Assembly: GCA_030651575.1 (NCBI GenBank)
Contig: JAUSFB010000032.1
Coordinates: forward strand, 272,001-336,000
Direction of reading: 5' to 3'
DNA from: Phaeospirillum sp.
Lineage (GTDB): Bacteria > Pseudomonadota > Alphaproteobacteria > Rhodospirillales > Magnetospirillaceae
DNA: 64,000 nt
Position numbers and translations under genes: made by a program. Below are positions 31,296 to 39,596 of the stretch, one piece after another; positions within the stretch are counted from its first letter, which is position 1, and every line of letters starts with the position of its first letter. The notes under the pieces are model-generated. The model saw only the letters and a list, made by a program, of their open reading frames with translations. It was not told where the DNA came from and searched no databases.

Positions 31296-31299
<4 letters not shown>

Positions 31300-32150
31300 G
31301 CCGAAGTGACCGCCCGGCGCCCGAGGGACTTTTATTAAACGTCGAGCACGTGACAATGCGGTTCGGCGGGCTGTTTGCGGTCAAGGATCTGTCGTTCTCG
31401 GCGCGATCGGGCGAAATCACGGCGGTGATCGGTCCCAACGGGGCTGGAAAGACCACCTTGTTCAACTGTATCACCGGATTTTACAAGCCGCAGGTCGGGC
31501 GGATGACCCTGCATCACCCTGATGGCGAATTTCTGCTGGAACGCCTCGACGATCACGCCATCAACCGCCGCGCCCGCGTGGCCCGGACCTTCCAGAATAT
31601 CCGGCTGTTCGCCAAGATGAGCGTGCTGGAAAACCTGATCGTCGCCCAGCACGCCGCCCTGATGAAGGCCTCGGTCTTTTCGCTGGCCGGGCTGCTGGGG
31701 CTGCGGAGCTACCGCGAGGCGGAACGGGCGGCGGTGGCCAAGGCGCGACACTGGCTGGAGCGGGTGGGACTGACCGAGCTTGCCGACGCGGAGGCCGGCA
31801 GCCTGCCCTATGGCCATCAGCGCCGGCTGGAAATCGCGCGGGCCATGTGTACCGATCCGCTGCTGCTATGCCTGGACGAGCCCGCCGCCGGCCTTAATCC
31901 CCGCGAATCCGCGGAACTGAATCGGTTGCTGCGCTCCATCCGCGACCAGGACGGCATAGGCCTGCTGCTGATCGAGCATGACATGAGCGTGGTCATGGAA
32001 ATTTCCGATCAGGTTGTGGTGCTGGACTACGGCAAGAAGATCGCCGAGGGCAGCCCGGTCGAGATCAGGCGCGATCCGGCGGTGATCCGCGCCTATCTCG
32101 GCGAGCCCGACGATACTGAACTTCCCCTGACGGGAGGGGCGTCATGCTGA
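31296..32150 (+). CDS. livG: Branched-chain amino acid ABC transporter ATPase LivG (system 1)
   Basis: ATP-binding subunit of 284 residues. Walker [11 protein letters not shown]-loop region [10 protein letters not shown], signature [15 protein letters not shown], Walker [13 protein letters not shown] and switch His in LIEHDMSV are all present. The C-terminal YLGEPDD tail is LivG-type. It overlaps livM (ATGA) and livF (7 bp). Confidence 0.95.
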
Positions 32151-32857
32151 AGGTGGAGGCGGTGCAATCGGGCTATGGCCGCATCCAGGCGCTGCACGGA
32201 GTCGATCTGACGGTGGCCAAAGGTGAAATCGTCGCCCTGGTGGGAGCCAACGGCGCCGGCAAGACCACCCTGCTGATGACCATCTGCGGCAATCCCCGCG
32301 CCACCGCCGGTCAGGTGCGATTGGGCGGCGAGGACATCACCCGGCTTCCCACCCACCACATCATCCGCCGGGGCCTCGCCCATTGCCCCGAGGGCCGGCG
32401 GATTTTTCCACGCATGAGCGTGCTGGAAAACCTTCAGATGGGCGCCGCGACCGCTCTGCCGATTCATTTCGAGCAGGATCTGGAGCGGGTACTGGAACTG
32501 TTTCCCCGCCTCAAGGAGCGCCTCCACCAGCGCGGCGGCACCCTGTCGGGGGGCGAGCAACAGATGTTGGCCATCGGCCGCGCCCTGATGAGCCGGCCCA
32601 AGGTTCTGTTGCTGGACGAGCCTTCACTGGGGCTGGCGCCGCTGGTGGTCCGCCATATTTTCGAAATCATCGCCGCCATCAACCGCGATCAGGGGGTTAC
32701 CATCTTCCTGGTGGAACAAAACGCCTATCACGCCTTGAAGCTGGCCCATCGCGGCTATGTCATGGTCAACGGCAGGGTAACCCTGAGCGGAACGGGGGCC
32801 GAATTGCTGGCCAACCCCGAAATCCGAGCCCACTACCTGGACGGAGGCGCCGCATGA
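32144..32857 (+). CDS. livF: Branched-chain amino acid ABC transporter ATPase LivF (system 1)
   Basis: Second ATPase, 237 residues, with Walker A GANGAGKTT, the LivF-typical AHCPEGRRIFPRMSVLENL, signature LSGGEQQMLAIGRAL, Walker B VLLLDEPSLGLAP and switch His replaced in LVEQNAYHAL as usual in LivF. It overlaps livG by 7 bp and the next small membrane gene by ATGA. Confidence 0.95.
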   Translation: MLKVEAVQSGYGRIQALHGVDLTVAKGEIVALVGANGAGKTTLLMTICGNPRATAGQVRLGGEDITRLPTHHIIRRGLAHCPEGRRIFPRMSVLENLQMGAATALPIHFEQDLERVLELFPRLKERLHQRGGTLSGGEQQMLAIGRALMSRPKVLLLDEPSLGLAPLVVRHIFEIIAAINRDQGVTIFLVEQNAYHALKLAHRGYVMVNGRVTLSGTGAELLANPEIRAHYLDGGAA

Positions 32858-33180
32858 TCACCTCCATCGGCGTTCTGATCGGCCTGACCATTGTCTTATT
32901 CGGCGGGTGCGCCTTCATGACCGGTCAAGCCCTGGCCTCCACCTGGAGGCCAGGGTGGTCGGTCCTGCCCTATGGGCTGATGCTGGGAGCCGCCGACCGC
33001 TTCCTCGGCTTCGCCTTGTTCCAGGGCGAGCCACTGTCGCTGTCAGGCTGGGCGCTGGACAGCGTCATTCTCATCGCCATCGCGCTTGGCGCCTTCCGCC
33101 TGACCCGGGCCAGACGCATGGCCACCCAGTATCCCTGGCTGTACCAGCGCACCGGCCCGTTCAGTTGGAAGACGCTGTAA
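32854..33180 (+). CDS. Small membrane protein coupled to LIV transporter (DUF6867-like)
   Basis: A 108-residue protein with three predicted helices (ITSIGVLIGLTIVLFGGCAF; YGLMLGAADRFLGFALF; ALDSVILIAIALGAFRL) and a C-terminal YPWLYQRTGPFSW. Its start overlaps livF as ATGA, which makes it a component of the transporter operon. Similar small proteins follow livF in other alphaproteobacteria (I believe DUF6867, from memory). A role in assembly or gating of the transporter is inference. Confidence 0.78.
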   Translation: MITSIGVLIGLTIVLFGGCAFMTGQALASTWRPGWSVLPYGLMLGAADRFLGFALFQGEPLSLSGWALDSVILIAIALGAFRLTRARRMATQYPWLYQRTGPFSWKTL

Positions 33181-33182
33181 AA

Positions 33183-33551
33183 TCAGGCCTTGGTCAGCGC
33201 CTGAGCCACCACCATGCGAACCCAGGCGGCGCGGGACAGCCCCAAAGCCTCGGCGCTGGCGTCAATCTGCGGAAGTTGAGCGTCGTCGAAGCGGATGATG
33301 ACGGCCTCTTTATTCTTCTTATCCTTTTTCTTTGCCTTCTTTTTATCCTTTTTGTCCTTCTTCGGCGGCGCGGCGTCCACTACCACGGGCTTGGCGGCGG
33401 GCTCCGGCGCAACGGCCGCCTTCGGGGCGGCGGTCGGTTTGGCGACTTTGACCGGCTTGGCTGCCTTGATCGGCTTGGCGGCTTTTACGGCCGGCGCCGG
33501 CTGCGGCGCATCCTGCGCGGACGAATCAACCGGTTTCTTTTCGGTAGTCAT
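33183..33551 (-). CDS. Lys/Ala/Pro-rich protein with RHH-like C-terminus
   Basis: A 122-residue protein starting MTTEKKPVDSS at ATG 33551 after AGGAG. Residues 15-60 are repeats of AAKP/VKAAKP type, residues 63-83 are almost all Lys with Asp (KKDKKDKKKAKKKDKKNK), and the last 40 (VIIRFDDAQLPQIDASAEAL) look like a ribbon-helix-helix fold. A histone-H1-like tail on a DNA-binding module would suit a nucleoid or polyester-granule protein. Function is not established. Confidence 0.72.
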   Translation of the reverse strand: MTTEKKPVDSSAQDAPQPAPAVKAAKPIKAAKPVKVAKPTAAPKAAVAPEPAAKPVVVDAAPPKKDKKDKKKAKKKDKKNKEAVIIRFDDAQLPQIDASAEALGLSRAAWVRMVVAQALTKA

Positions 33552-33715
33552 GGGGCTTGCTCCTGCCTGAGAAATCTCATTGCGATCATGGGGAAATGGT
33601 ATATCGAACCGATATCGCTTTTCAAGCACAATCGCATTGCCGACATTGTCCATGGTCAAGCCCACCGGCCCTGCTAAACTAAAGCGACTGATTTTCGTCC
33701 AGGGAGGAAAGACCG

Positions 33716-34819
33716 ATGAGCAGGACCAAACTTCTGGCGTTGGCCGTAACCGCCGCCGCTCTTTTTGCCGGCAATCACGCCCATGCCGACATCACGATCG
33801 GCATGGCCGGCCCCATTACCGGCAGTGAAGCCGCTATCGGCGAGCAGTTCCGCCGCGGCGCCGTCAAGGCCGTCGAGGACATCAACGCCAAGGGCGGCGT
33901 CCTGGGGCAAAAGCTGGTGGTGGCCATCGGCGACGACGCCTGCGACCCAAAGCAGGCCGTGGCCGTCGCCAACGAAATGTCCTCCAAGAAGGTACCGTTC
34001 GTGGCTGGGCATTACTGCTCGGGCTCGTCGATCCCGGCCTCGGACGTCTATGCCGAAACCGGCATCCTGCAAATCTCTCCCGCCTCGACCAACCCGAAAT
34101 ACACCGAACGCGGCCTGCCCAACGTGTTCCGCGTCTGCGGCCGCGATGACCAGCAGGGCAAGGCGGCCGCAGACTATATCGCCAAGCACTTCAAGGGCAA
34201 GAATGTGGCGGTCATTCACGACAAGTCGCAATACGGCAAGGGACTGGCCGATCAGACCAGGGACTATCTGGGCAAGCTGGGCGTCAAGGAGGTTCTCTAC
34301 GAGGCCTACACCGCCGGAGAAAAGGACTATTCCGCCCTGGTCACCAAGCTGAAGGCGGCCAAGGTCGACCTGGTGTATCTCGGTGGCTACAAGACCGAGG
34401 GCGGCCTGATCGTCCGCCAGATGCGCGACCAGGGAATGCAGACCACCCTGATGGGCGGCGACGCCCTGATGACCGAGGAATACTGGTCGATCACCGGCCC
34501 CGCCGGCCAGGGCACCCTGATGACTTTCAGCCCCGACCCGCGCAAAATTCCGGCCAATGCCGAACTGGTGAAGTACTACCGCGCCCAGAACTACGAGCCG
34601 GAAGCCTATACCCTGTACACCTACGCCACGGTACAGACCTGGGTTCAAGCGGTGGAAAAAGCCAAGTCCACCGACTGGAAAAAGGTTGCCGCCGTGCTGA
34701 AGTCGGAAAGCTTCGATACCGCGCTGGGCAAGATGGCCTTCGACGCCAAGGGCGACGCCGCCGCCCCCGGCTATGTCGTGTATGTGTGGAAGAACGGTAA
34801 GTACGAATACGCGGAATAA
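33716..34819 (+). CDS. livK: Branched-chain amino acid ABC transporter substrate-binding protein
   Basis: Periplasmic binding protein of 367 residues. The signal peptide is KLLALAVTAAALFAGNHAHA with cleavage before DITIG. The mature part begins with the LivJ/K pattern GMAGPITGSEAAIGEQFRRG, and has YCSGSSIPASDVYAE and the hinge-region DDQQGKAAADYI. The start lies 5 bases after GGGAGGAAA. It is separated from livHMGF by a leftward gene. The ribosome site is complementary to the candidate sRNA of this window. Confidence 0.95.
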   Translation: MSRTKLLALAVTAAALFAGNHAHADITIGMAGPITGSEAAIGEQFRRGAVKAVEDINAKGGVLGQKLVVAIGDDACDPKQAVAVANEMSSKKVPFVAGHYCSGSSIPASDVYAETGILQISPASTNPKYTERGLPNVFRVCGRDDQQGKAAADYIAKHFKGKNVAVIHDKSQYGKGLADQTRDYLGKLGVKEVLYEAYTAGEKDYSALVTKLKAAKVDLVYLGGYKTEGGLIVRQMRDQGMQTTLMGGDALMTEEYWSITGPAGQGTLMTFSPDPRKIPANAELVKYYRAQNYEPEAYTLYTYATVQTWVQAVEKAKSTDWKKVAAVLKSESFDTALGKMAFDAKGDAAAPGYVVYVWKNGKYEYAE

Positions 34820-34829
34820 ATCCGGAAAC

Positions 34830-34853
34830 GGCCCGGCGCAAAACCGCCGGGCC
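34830..34853 (+). terminator. Hairpin after livK
   Basis: A 9-bp GC stem GGCCCGGCG / CGCCGGGCC, with a six-base loop, lies 11 bases after the livK stop. There is no U-tract, so it may stabilise the livK mRNA 3' end or attenuate read-through into the downstream copper-protein gene. Confidence 0.5.
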
Positions 34854-34884
34854 GCCTTCGCGTCGCCAAAAGGGGAGAATGGAA

Positions 34885-35214
34885 ATGCCCTTATCCGATT
34901 GCATTGAAGACTGCCTGAACGCCCACCGCATCTGCACCGAATCCGTCATTCACGGCCTGCAACACGGCGGCGAGGCGGCGCAGTGGGAGCTGGTTCAACT
35001 GCTGCTTGACTGCGCCGATATCAATGAGACCGCCGCCGACTTCATGATGCGGTCGTCACGCCTGCACCACCTCACCTGTCAGGTGGCGGCCGAAGTCAGT
35101 GACAAATGCGCCAGCGCCTGTGAAAAACTGTCCAAGGACGATGTCCGCCTCCGGGAATGCGCCCAGGCCTGCCGCCGCGCCGCGACCGCCTGCCGCAAGA
35201 CCATCAAGAACTGA
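34885..35214 (+). CDS. Four-helix-bundle copper-binding protein (Csp/DUF326-like)
   Basis: A 109-residue all-helical protein with about a dozen cysteines spaced along helices (DCIEDCLNAHRICTE, LLDCADI, HLTCQV, DKCASACEKL, RECAQACRRAATACRK). This is the pattern of Csp copper-storage proteins, which line the bundle core with Cys to hold many Cu(I) ions. There is no signal peptide, so it is the cytosolic type. The start is ATG 34885, seven bases after GGGGAG; ATG 34879 is too close to that site. Confidence 0.87.
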   Translation: MPLSDCIEDCLNAHRICTESVIHGLQHGGEAAQWELVQLLLDCADINETAADFMMRSSRLHHLTCQVAAEVSDKCASACEKLSKDDVRLRECAQACRRAATACRKTIKN

Positions 35215-35230
35215 GAGAGACGAAGAGACC

Positions 35231-35266
35231 ATGAGCGTAAGAAAACAAGGGCGAACCATAGCGTGA
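35231..35266 (+). CDS. Leader peptide upstream of the MFS gene
   Basis: An 11-codon ORF (MSVRKQGRTIA) begins eight bases after GAGAGACGAAGAG and its TGA overlaps the GTG start of the MFS transporter as GTGA. This suggests that translation of the transporter depends on passage of ribosomes through the leader. It is basic (3 of 11 residues Lys/Arg). Called from arrangement only. Confidence 0.5.
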   Translation: MSVRKQGRTIA

Positions 35267-36447
35267 CGGAACCCGCCCATACGTCCTGGCCTGCCGTGAT
35301 TCTGGCGGTGGGAGCCGGGGTCGCCGCCGCCTTTCAAATCGGAAAAGCTCCCATCGCCCTGCCCTTCATCCGGGACGAAATCCAGATCGGCCTTTCGGCG
35401 GCATCCTGGATCTTGTCGATATTCGCCCTCCTGGGGGCAACGGCGGGGGCCAGTATGGGCAGCATCGTCACCCGCCTGGGGGCGAGGCGAATGCTGCCAT
35501 TCGGCTTGATCCTGCTGGCGGCGGCCAGCCTGGCCGGCAGCCTTGCCCCCAATCTTCCATGGCTGCTGGCCAGCCGCGCCGTCGAAGGAATCGGCTTCAT
35601 GCTGGTGGTGATCGCGGCGCCGACCCTGATCACCTTGCTGACCCACCCCAAGGATCGCCAGACGGCGTTCGGCCTGTGGGGAAGCTTCATGCCATTCGGC
35701 GTCGCGGTGGCCATGATGGCCGCCCCCGGCCTGCCGCTGGTCGGCTGGCGCGGCCTGTGGTTGGGCATGGCGGCCCTGTTGACCGCCTACGCCTTGCTGG
35801 TTCATTACCGGATGCCGCACCCGGCCATACCCGCCGCCACCGCGTCCACCCACCTGCTGCGCGACATCGCCGCCACCATCACCGCCCCCGGACCATTGGT
35901 CCTGGCCGGAATCTTCCTGCCCTATTCCGCCGCCTACGCCGCCCTCACCGGCTTTTTACCCACCCTGCTGATTGAACGTCTGGCGGTATCGCCCGGCGTC
36001 GCCGGCATGATGGCGGCGGCAGTCGCCGGCGCGAACATCCTGGGCAACCTCGCCACCGGGCCGCTGCTGCGCCTGGGAGCGCGGCGCTGGGCGGTCATGA
36101 CCGGTGCCGGCGTCGTGGTGCTGCTGACCCTGATCGGCATCTTTTCACCCGATATGCCCAGCGATATCACCTATATCCTATGCCTGATCTTTTCCGCCGT
36201 GGGCGGCCTGCTGCCGGGCTGCATCCTGGGCGGGGCCTCGATCTTCGCCCCCGACCGCCGACTGGTGCCCGTGACCCTGGGTCTCCTGATGCAAGGCAGT
36301 AATCTGGGGCAACTGCTCGGCCCGGTCGCCGTCGCCGCCGCCGTTGCCGGTGGCGGCTGGGAAGCGGCCCGGCTGGTGCTGGCCCCGGCGGCATTGGTGG
36401 GAGTCGGACTGGTCCTGGTCTTGCGCCGCATGGGCAAGGAACCGTAA
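35263..36447 (+). CDS. MFS transporter
   Basis: A 394-residue major facilitator with about 12 helices. The N-domain contains AAFQIGKAPIALPFIRDEI and the motif-A-like loop between helices 2 and 3, GSIVTRLGARRMLPFG; the C-domain repeats it weakly in ATGPLLRLGARRWAVM. It resembles drug- or metabolite-efflux MFS proteins, but no substrate can be read from the sequence. GTG start at 35263, coupled to the leader ORF. Confidence 0.88.
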   Translation: MTEPAHTSWPAVILAVGAGVAAAFQIGKAPIALPFIRDEIQIGLSAASWILSIFALLGATAGASMGSIVTRLGARRMLPFGLILLAAASLAGSLAPNLPWLLASRAVEGIGFMLVVIAAPTLITLLTHPKDRQTAFGLWGSFMPFGVAVAMMAAPGLPLVGWRGLWLGMAALLTAYALLVHYRMPHPAIPAATASTHLLRDIAATITAPGPLVLAGIFLPYSAAYAALTGFLPTLLIERLAVSPGVAGMMAAAVAGANILGNLATGPLLRLGARRWAVMTGAGVVVLLTLIGIFSPDMPSDITYILCLIFSAVGGLLPGCILGGASIFAPDRRLVPVTLGLLMQGSNLGQLLGPVAVAAAVAGGGWEAARLVLAPAALVGVGLVLVLRRMGKEP

Positions 36448-36477
36448 GCTTTCCGCCCCGTTGTCGAGAGGCGCTTC

Positions 36478-37848
36478 ATGCCGTTACCCCAATCCCTGCT
36501 TGACCAGCTTGGCGCCGTCTTTGGTGAGCGCCTGTCCACCGCCCACGCCGTGCGCGAGCAGCATGGCAAGGATGAATCGCATTTCCCCCCCTGCCCGCCG
36601 GAAGCCGTGGTGTTCGCACTGAACACGGCGGAGGTCAGCGCCGCCGTCAAGATCTGCGCCGCTCACGGGGTCGCGGTCATCGCCTTTGGGACCGGAACCT
36701 CGCTGGAAGGCCATGTGGCGGCTCTGAAGGGCGGCATCTGCATCGATGTCAGCGGCATGAACGCCGTACTGACCGTCCGTCCAGAAGACCTCGACGTCAC
36801 GGTTCAGCCCGGCGTCACCCGCAAGCAGCTCAACGAATACCTGCGCGACAGCGGCCTGTTTTTTCCCATCGACCCCGGCGCCGATGCCTCGCTGGGCGGC
36901 ATGGCGGCCACCAGGGCGTCCGGCACCAACGCGGTCCGCTACGGCACCATGCGCGACAACGTCCTGTCCCTGGAGGTTGTGCTGCCCGACGGCCGGGTGA
37001 TCCGCACCGCCCGGCGCGCCCGCAAATCCTCGGCCGGTTACGACCTGACCCGGCTGTTCGTCGGCTCCGAGGGCACGCTTGGCATCATCACCGAAGTGAC
37101 GCTGCGGCTGCACGGTATCCCGGAAGCCATCTCGGCGGCGGTCTGCCCCTTCCCATCGGTGGAGGCCGCCGTTCAGACGGTGATTCTGACCATTCAGTCC
37201 GGCATTCCGGTGGCGCGGATCGAGTTCATGGACGACCTGATGGTCGAGGCCGTCAACCGCTACTCCAAGACCACGCATCAGGTGGCCCCGACCCTGTTCT
37301 TTGAATTCCACGGCAGCGATGCCGGAGTGCGCGAACAGGCCGAACGGGTCCAGGCCATCGCCGCCGATTTCGGAGCCCGGCAGTTCCAGTGGGCGACCGG
37401 AACCGAGGACCGGACCAGGCTGTGGGTGGCCCGTCACAACGCCTATTATGCCGGCGTGGCACTCCGCCCCGGCTGCCGCGCCTGGACCACCGACACCTGC
37501 GTCCCCATCTCGCGGCTGGCCGAGTGTCTGTTGGAGACCAAGGAGGATCTCGCCACCTCCTCGCTGATCTCGACCGTGGTCGGGCATGTGGGAGACGGCA
37601 ATTTCCACGTCATGCTGCTGGTCGATCCCGACCGGCCCGAAGAAATCGCCGAAGCCGAAACCCTGAACCGCCGCATCGTCCGCCGCGCCCTGGCCATGGA
37701 CGGAACCTGCACCGGCGAGCATGGCGTCGGTCACGGCAAGATGGAATTTCTGGAGGAGGAGTTCGGCGAGGCGCTGGACGTCATGCGCCGGATCAAGACG
37801 GCGATCGACCCCGCCGGAATCATGAATCCCGGAAAAATCGTCGTTTAG
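36478..37848 (+). CDS. dld: FAD-linked oxidase, D-lactate dehydrogenase (cytochrome) type
   Basis: Membrane-associated flavoprotein of 456 residues in the GlcD/Dld family that oxidises D-2-hydroxyacids. The FAD-binding PCMH fold shows VIAFGTGTSLEGH, FFPIDPGADASLGGMAATRA and GYDLTRLFVGSEGTLGIITE; the C-terminal cap holds the catalytic-site VVGHVGDGNFH and CTGEHGVGHGK. D-lactate is most likely by family, though glycolate or other 2-hydroxyacids are possible. The stop overlaps convergent 37845 by 3 bp. Confidence 0.9.
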   Translation: MPLPQSLLDQLGAVFGERLSTAHAVREQHGKDESHFPPCPPEAVVFALNTAEVSAAVKICAAHGVAVIAFGTGTSLEGHVAALKGGICIDVSGMNAVLTVRPEDLDVTVQPGVTRKQLNEYLRDSGLFFPIDPGADASLGGMAATRASGTNAVRYGTMRDNVLSLEVVLPDGRVIRTARRARKSSAGYDLTRLFVGSEGTLGIITEVTLRLHGIPEAISAAVCPFPSVEAAVQTVILTIQSGIPVARIEFMDDLMVEAVNRYSKTTHQVAPTLFFEFHGSDAGVREQAERVQAIAADFGARQFQWATGTEDRTRLWVARHNAYYAGVALRPGCRAWTTDTCVPISRLAECLLETKEDLATSSLISTVVGHVGDGNFHVMLLVDPDRPEEIAEAETLNRRIVRRALAMDGTCTGEHGVGHGKMEFLEEEFGEALDVMRRIKTAIDPAGIMNPGKIVV

Positions 37849-38033
37849 GCAGCCATGTGATCCGACTGCGGAAAGACCAACTGAACGATAAAGTGAGCAA
37901 TGGCCGGAGCTTCACCGGGCGTCACCGCCCACAGAGCCGCCACGGCGGCATCTCGCTGGTCTCGAACGTCAAGGCCGGCCTGACGGGCGCTGGCAACCAC
38001 GCGGGTCACGATTTCGACCAATGACGGATCCAT
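37845..38033 (-). CDS. Small paralogue A (62 residues)
   Basis: A 62-residue protein starting MDPSLVEIVTRVVASARQAG, behind GAGGTGAGG. It aligns along its length with the next leftward small gene (shared MDPSL.EI....V.SAR..GL...EQRAA-type pattern, then a hydrophobic IVQLVFP). It is helical, with a hydrophobic C-terminal segment. No family recognised. Confidence 0.65.
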   Translation of the reverse strand: MDPSLVEIVTRVVASARQAGLDVRDQRDAAVAALWAVTPGEAPAIAHFIVQLVFPQSDHMAA

Positions 38034-38153
38034 GGGCCTCACCTCGACGATAGAACGGCAGTCCAGCCTTGCGTCCCGAGAATTCCTTATCCCCCGCATC
38101 CGATCCACCTTCTAAACAGCAAGAATTGTGACACTGTCTAACCCGGAGACGGA

Positions 38154-38348
38154 TCAGGCGACAACGCTCATTTCAGCGATAAACGGGTAAAGCTGCTCGA
38201 CGATGAGAATCGCGATGGAGGGACTGAGCGACGGAATCATGGACAGCAGGACCGCCTCGGCGGCGGCGCGTTGCTCCAGGGTTCCAAGTCCCCGAATCCG
38301 GGCACTCAGCACCGCGGTCCTGATAATCTCGGCCAATGAAGGGTCCAT
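38154..38348 (-). CDS. Small paralogue B (64 residues)
   Basis: A 64-residue protein starting MDPSLAEIIRTAVLSARIRG, about 120 bp upstream of paralogue A and clearly its tandem duplicate. The C-terminal half (SPSIAILIVEQLYPFIAEMS) is hydrophobic. Both members keep their own start and ribosome site, so both are probably expressed. Function unknown. Confidence 0.65.
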   Translation of the reverse strand: MDPSLAEIIRTAVLSARIRGLGTLEQRAAAEAVLLSMIPSLSPSIAILIVEQLYPFIAEMSVVA

Positions 38349-38543
38349 GGGCGCACCTGAGAAAATAACATTCGCATAACTACCTATGCAAAGTATCTCC
38401 TTAAGCGGCACGGCAAGACACCCGCGAACCGAGAGAAGTTGTAAGACTCTGACGCGCCTTGGCCAAAACTCGACAGATTTCGTTTCAAATGAAAAGGGCG
38501 CCGGCAAAGCCGACGCCCGATGCCAACATCATACGGAGTCCGA

Positions 38544-39320
38544 TCATGGCCCGCCGGCCACATCCCGGTAAGCGTGCCAACTGGCATGCCCCACCAGCGG
38601 CAAGACCAAAATCAGGCCCAAAAAGGCCGTTCCCATCCCAAAGAAGGTAACAACCGCAATGGTGGCGGCCCAGCCGATCATGGTGCGCCAGTTGCGGCGA
38701 ACGGCGTTAACGCTGAACGCCATGGCCTCGACCACCCCCACATCCCGCTCCAGCAGCATGGGCATGGCGAATACGCTGATGGAAAACGCCACCGTGGCCA
38801 ACACGCCCCCGACCAGCGTTCCAACCGCCAGGAAGCTGACCGATTCCGTCTTCAGCACCACATCGACCATGAAACTATCCAGGCCCAGTTGCATGCCAGA
38901 AGGATAAAACAGGGCGAAAACCACCAGCCCAGCCACCAGCCACACCATCATCAGGATCGCCAGAACCAGCCCCATATTGCCAATCTGGCCGACACGGGTC
39001 AGGATATGGCCGATCACCAGCGACAACGACACCGGCTCTCCGCTTTCCAGACGGCGACTGATCTCGTAAAAGAACACCGCCGCCAGCGGCCCGACCAACA
39101 TGAATCCCGACGCCACGGGAAAGAGCAGCGCCCCCATCCCGATTTCGGTCAGAACCAGAAACAAAGCCCCGCCGATTCCGGCGTAAAGAGCGCCAAAGCC
39201 CAGACTGAGCAACGGCTGTCGCCACATGTCGCGCCAGCCGGAAGCAAGCCATTCCGACGCCTGGGCCGGAGAAATAATGCCGGAGCGAGAAGATTGGGAA
39301 CCGACGGCTAAGGTCAACAT
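38544..39320 (-). CDS. DUF2189 integral membrane protein
   Basis: A 258-residue protein with six or so helices, matching DUF2189 in layout: a soluble start with ASEWLASGWRDMWRQPLLSLGFGALYA, the GPLAAVFFYEISRRLESGEPVS loop, and a C-terminal LVLPLVGHASWHAYRDV. The start is ATG 39320 after AGGGGG; a TTG at 39365 is weaker. The family has no known function. It stands alone, about 200 bp from the small paralogue pair. Confidence 0.85.
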   Translation of the reverse strand: MLTLAVGSQSSRSGIISPAQASEWLASGWRDMWRQPLLSLGFGALYAGIGGALFLVLTEIGMGALLFPVASGFMLVGPLAAVFFYEISRRLESGEPVSLSLVIGHILTRVGQIGNMGLVLAILMMVWLVAGLVVFALFYPSGMQLGLDSFMVDVVLKTESVSFLAVGTLVGGVLATVAFSISVFAMPMLLERDVGVVEAMAFSVNAVRRNWRTMIGWAATIAVVTFFGMGTAFLGLILVLPLVGHASWHAYRDVAGGP

Positions 39321-39596
39321 GCGAGCCCCCTGTTCGTTCGCGGCCCAAACCCGGCGTCCGATCAATCACGAACATTCGGGGCGGTCCTTGATGTTTATCT
39401 GGAAACGCGGCATCGATTCGACAAGATCATTCCGCGTATTCTTTTGCCTGCGTCGGCGGATGTCGCGGCCCTGACCACCCTCGGACGGAGACGACCGATC
39501 CGGACCAACCACAATCAATGGTATTTGGCATAATACAGTTGTGTGGGTTGACGGAAATCAATACATCTTGCAATGAAGAGGGCATGAGGAGGCGTC

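Noticed and set aside
33290-33360. Low-complexity TTTTTCTTC repeat as a microsatellite or phase-variable tract
   Set aside because: It simply encodes the Lys/Asp block of the gene at 33183-33551, and codons vary, so no slippage tract is present.
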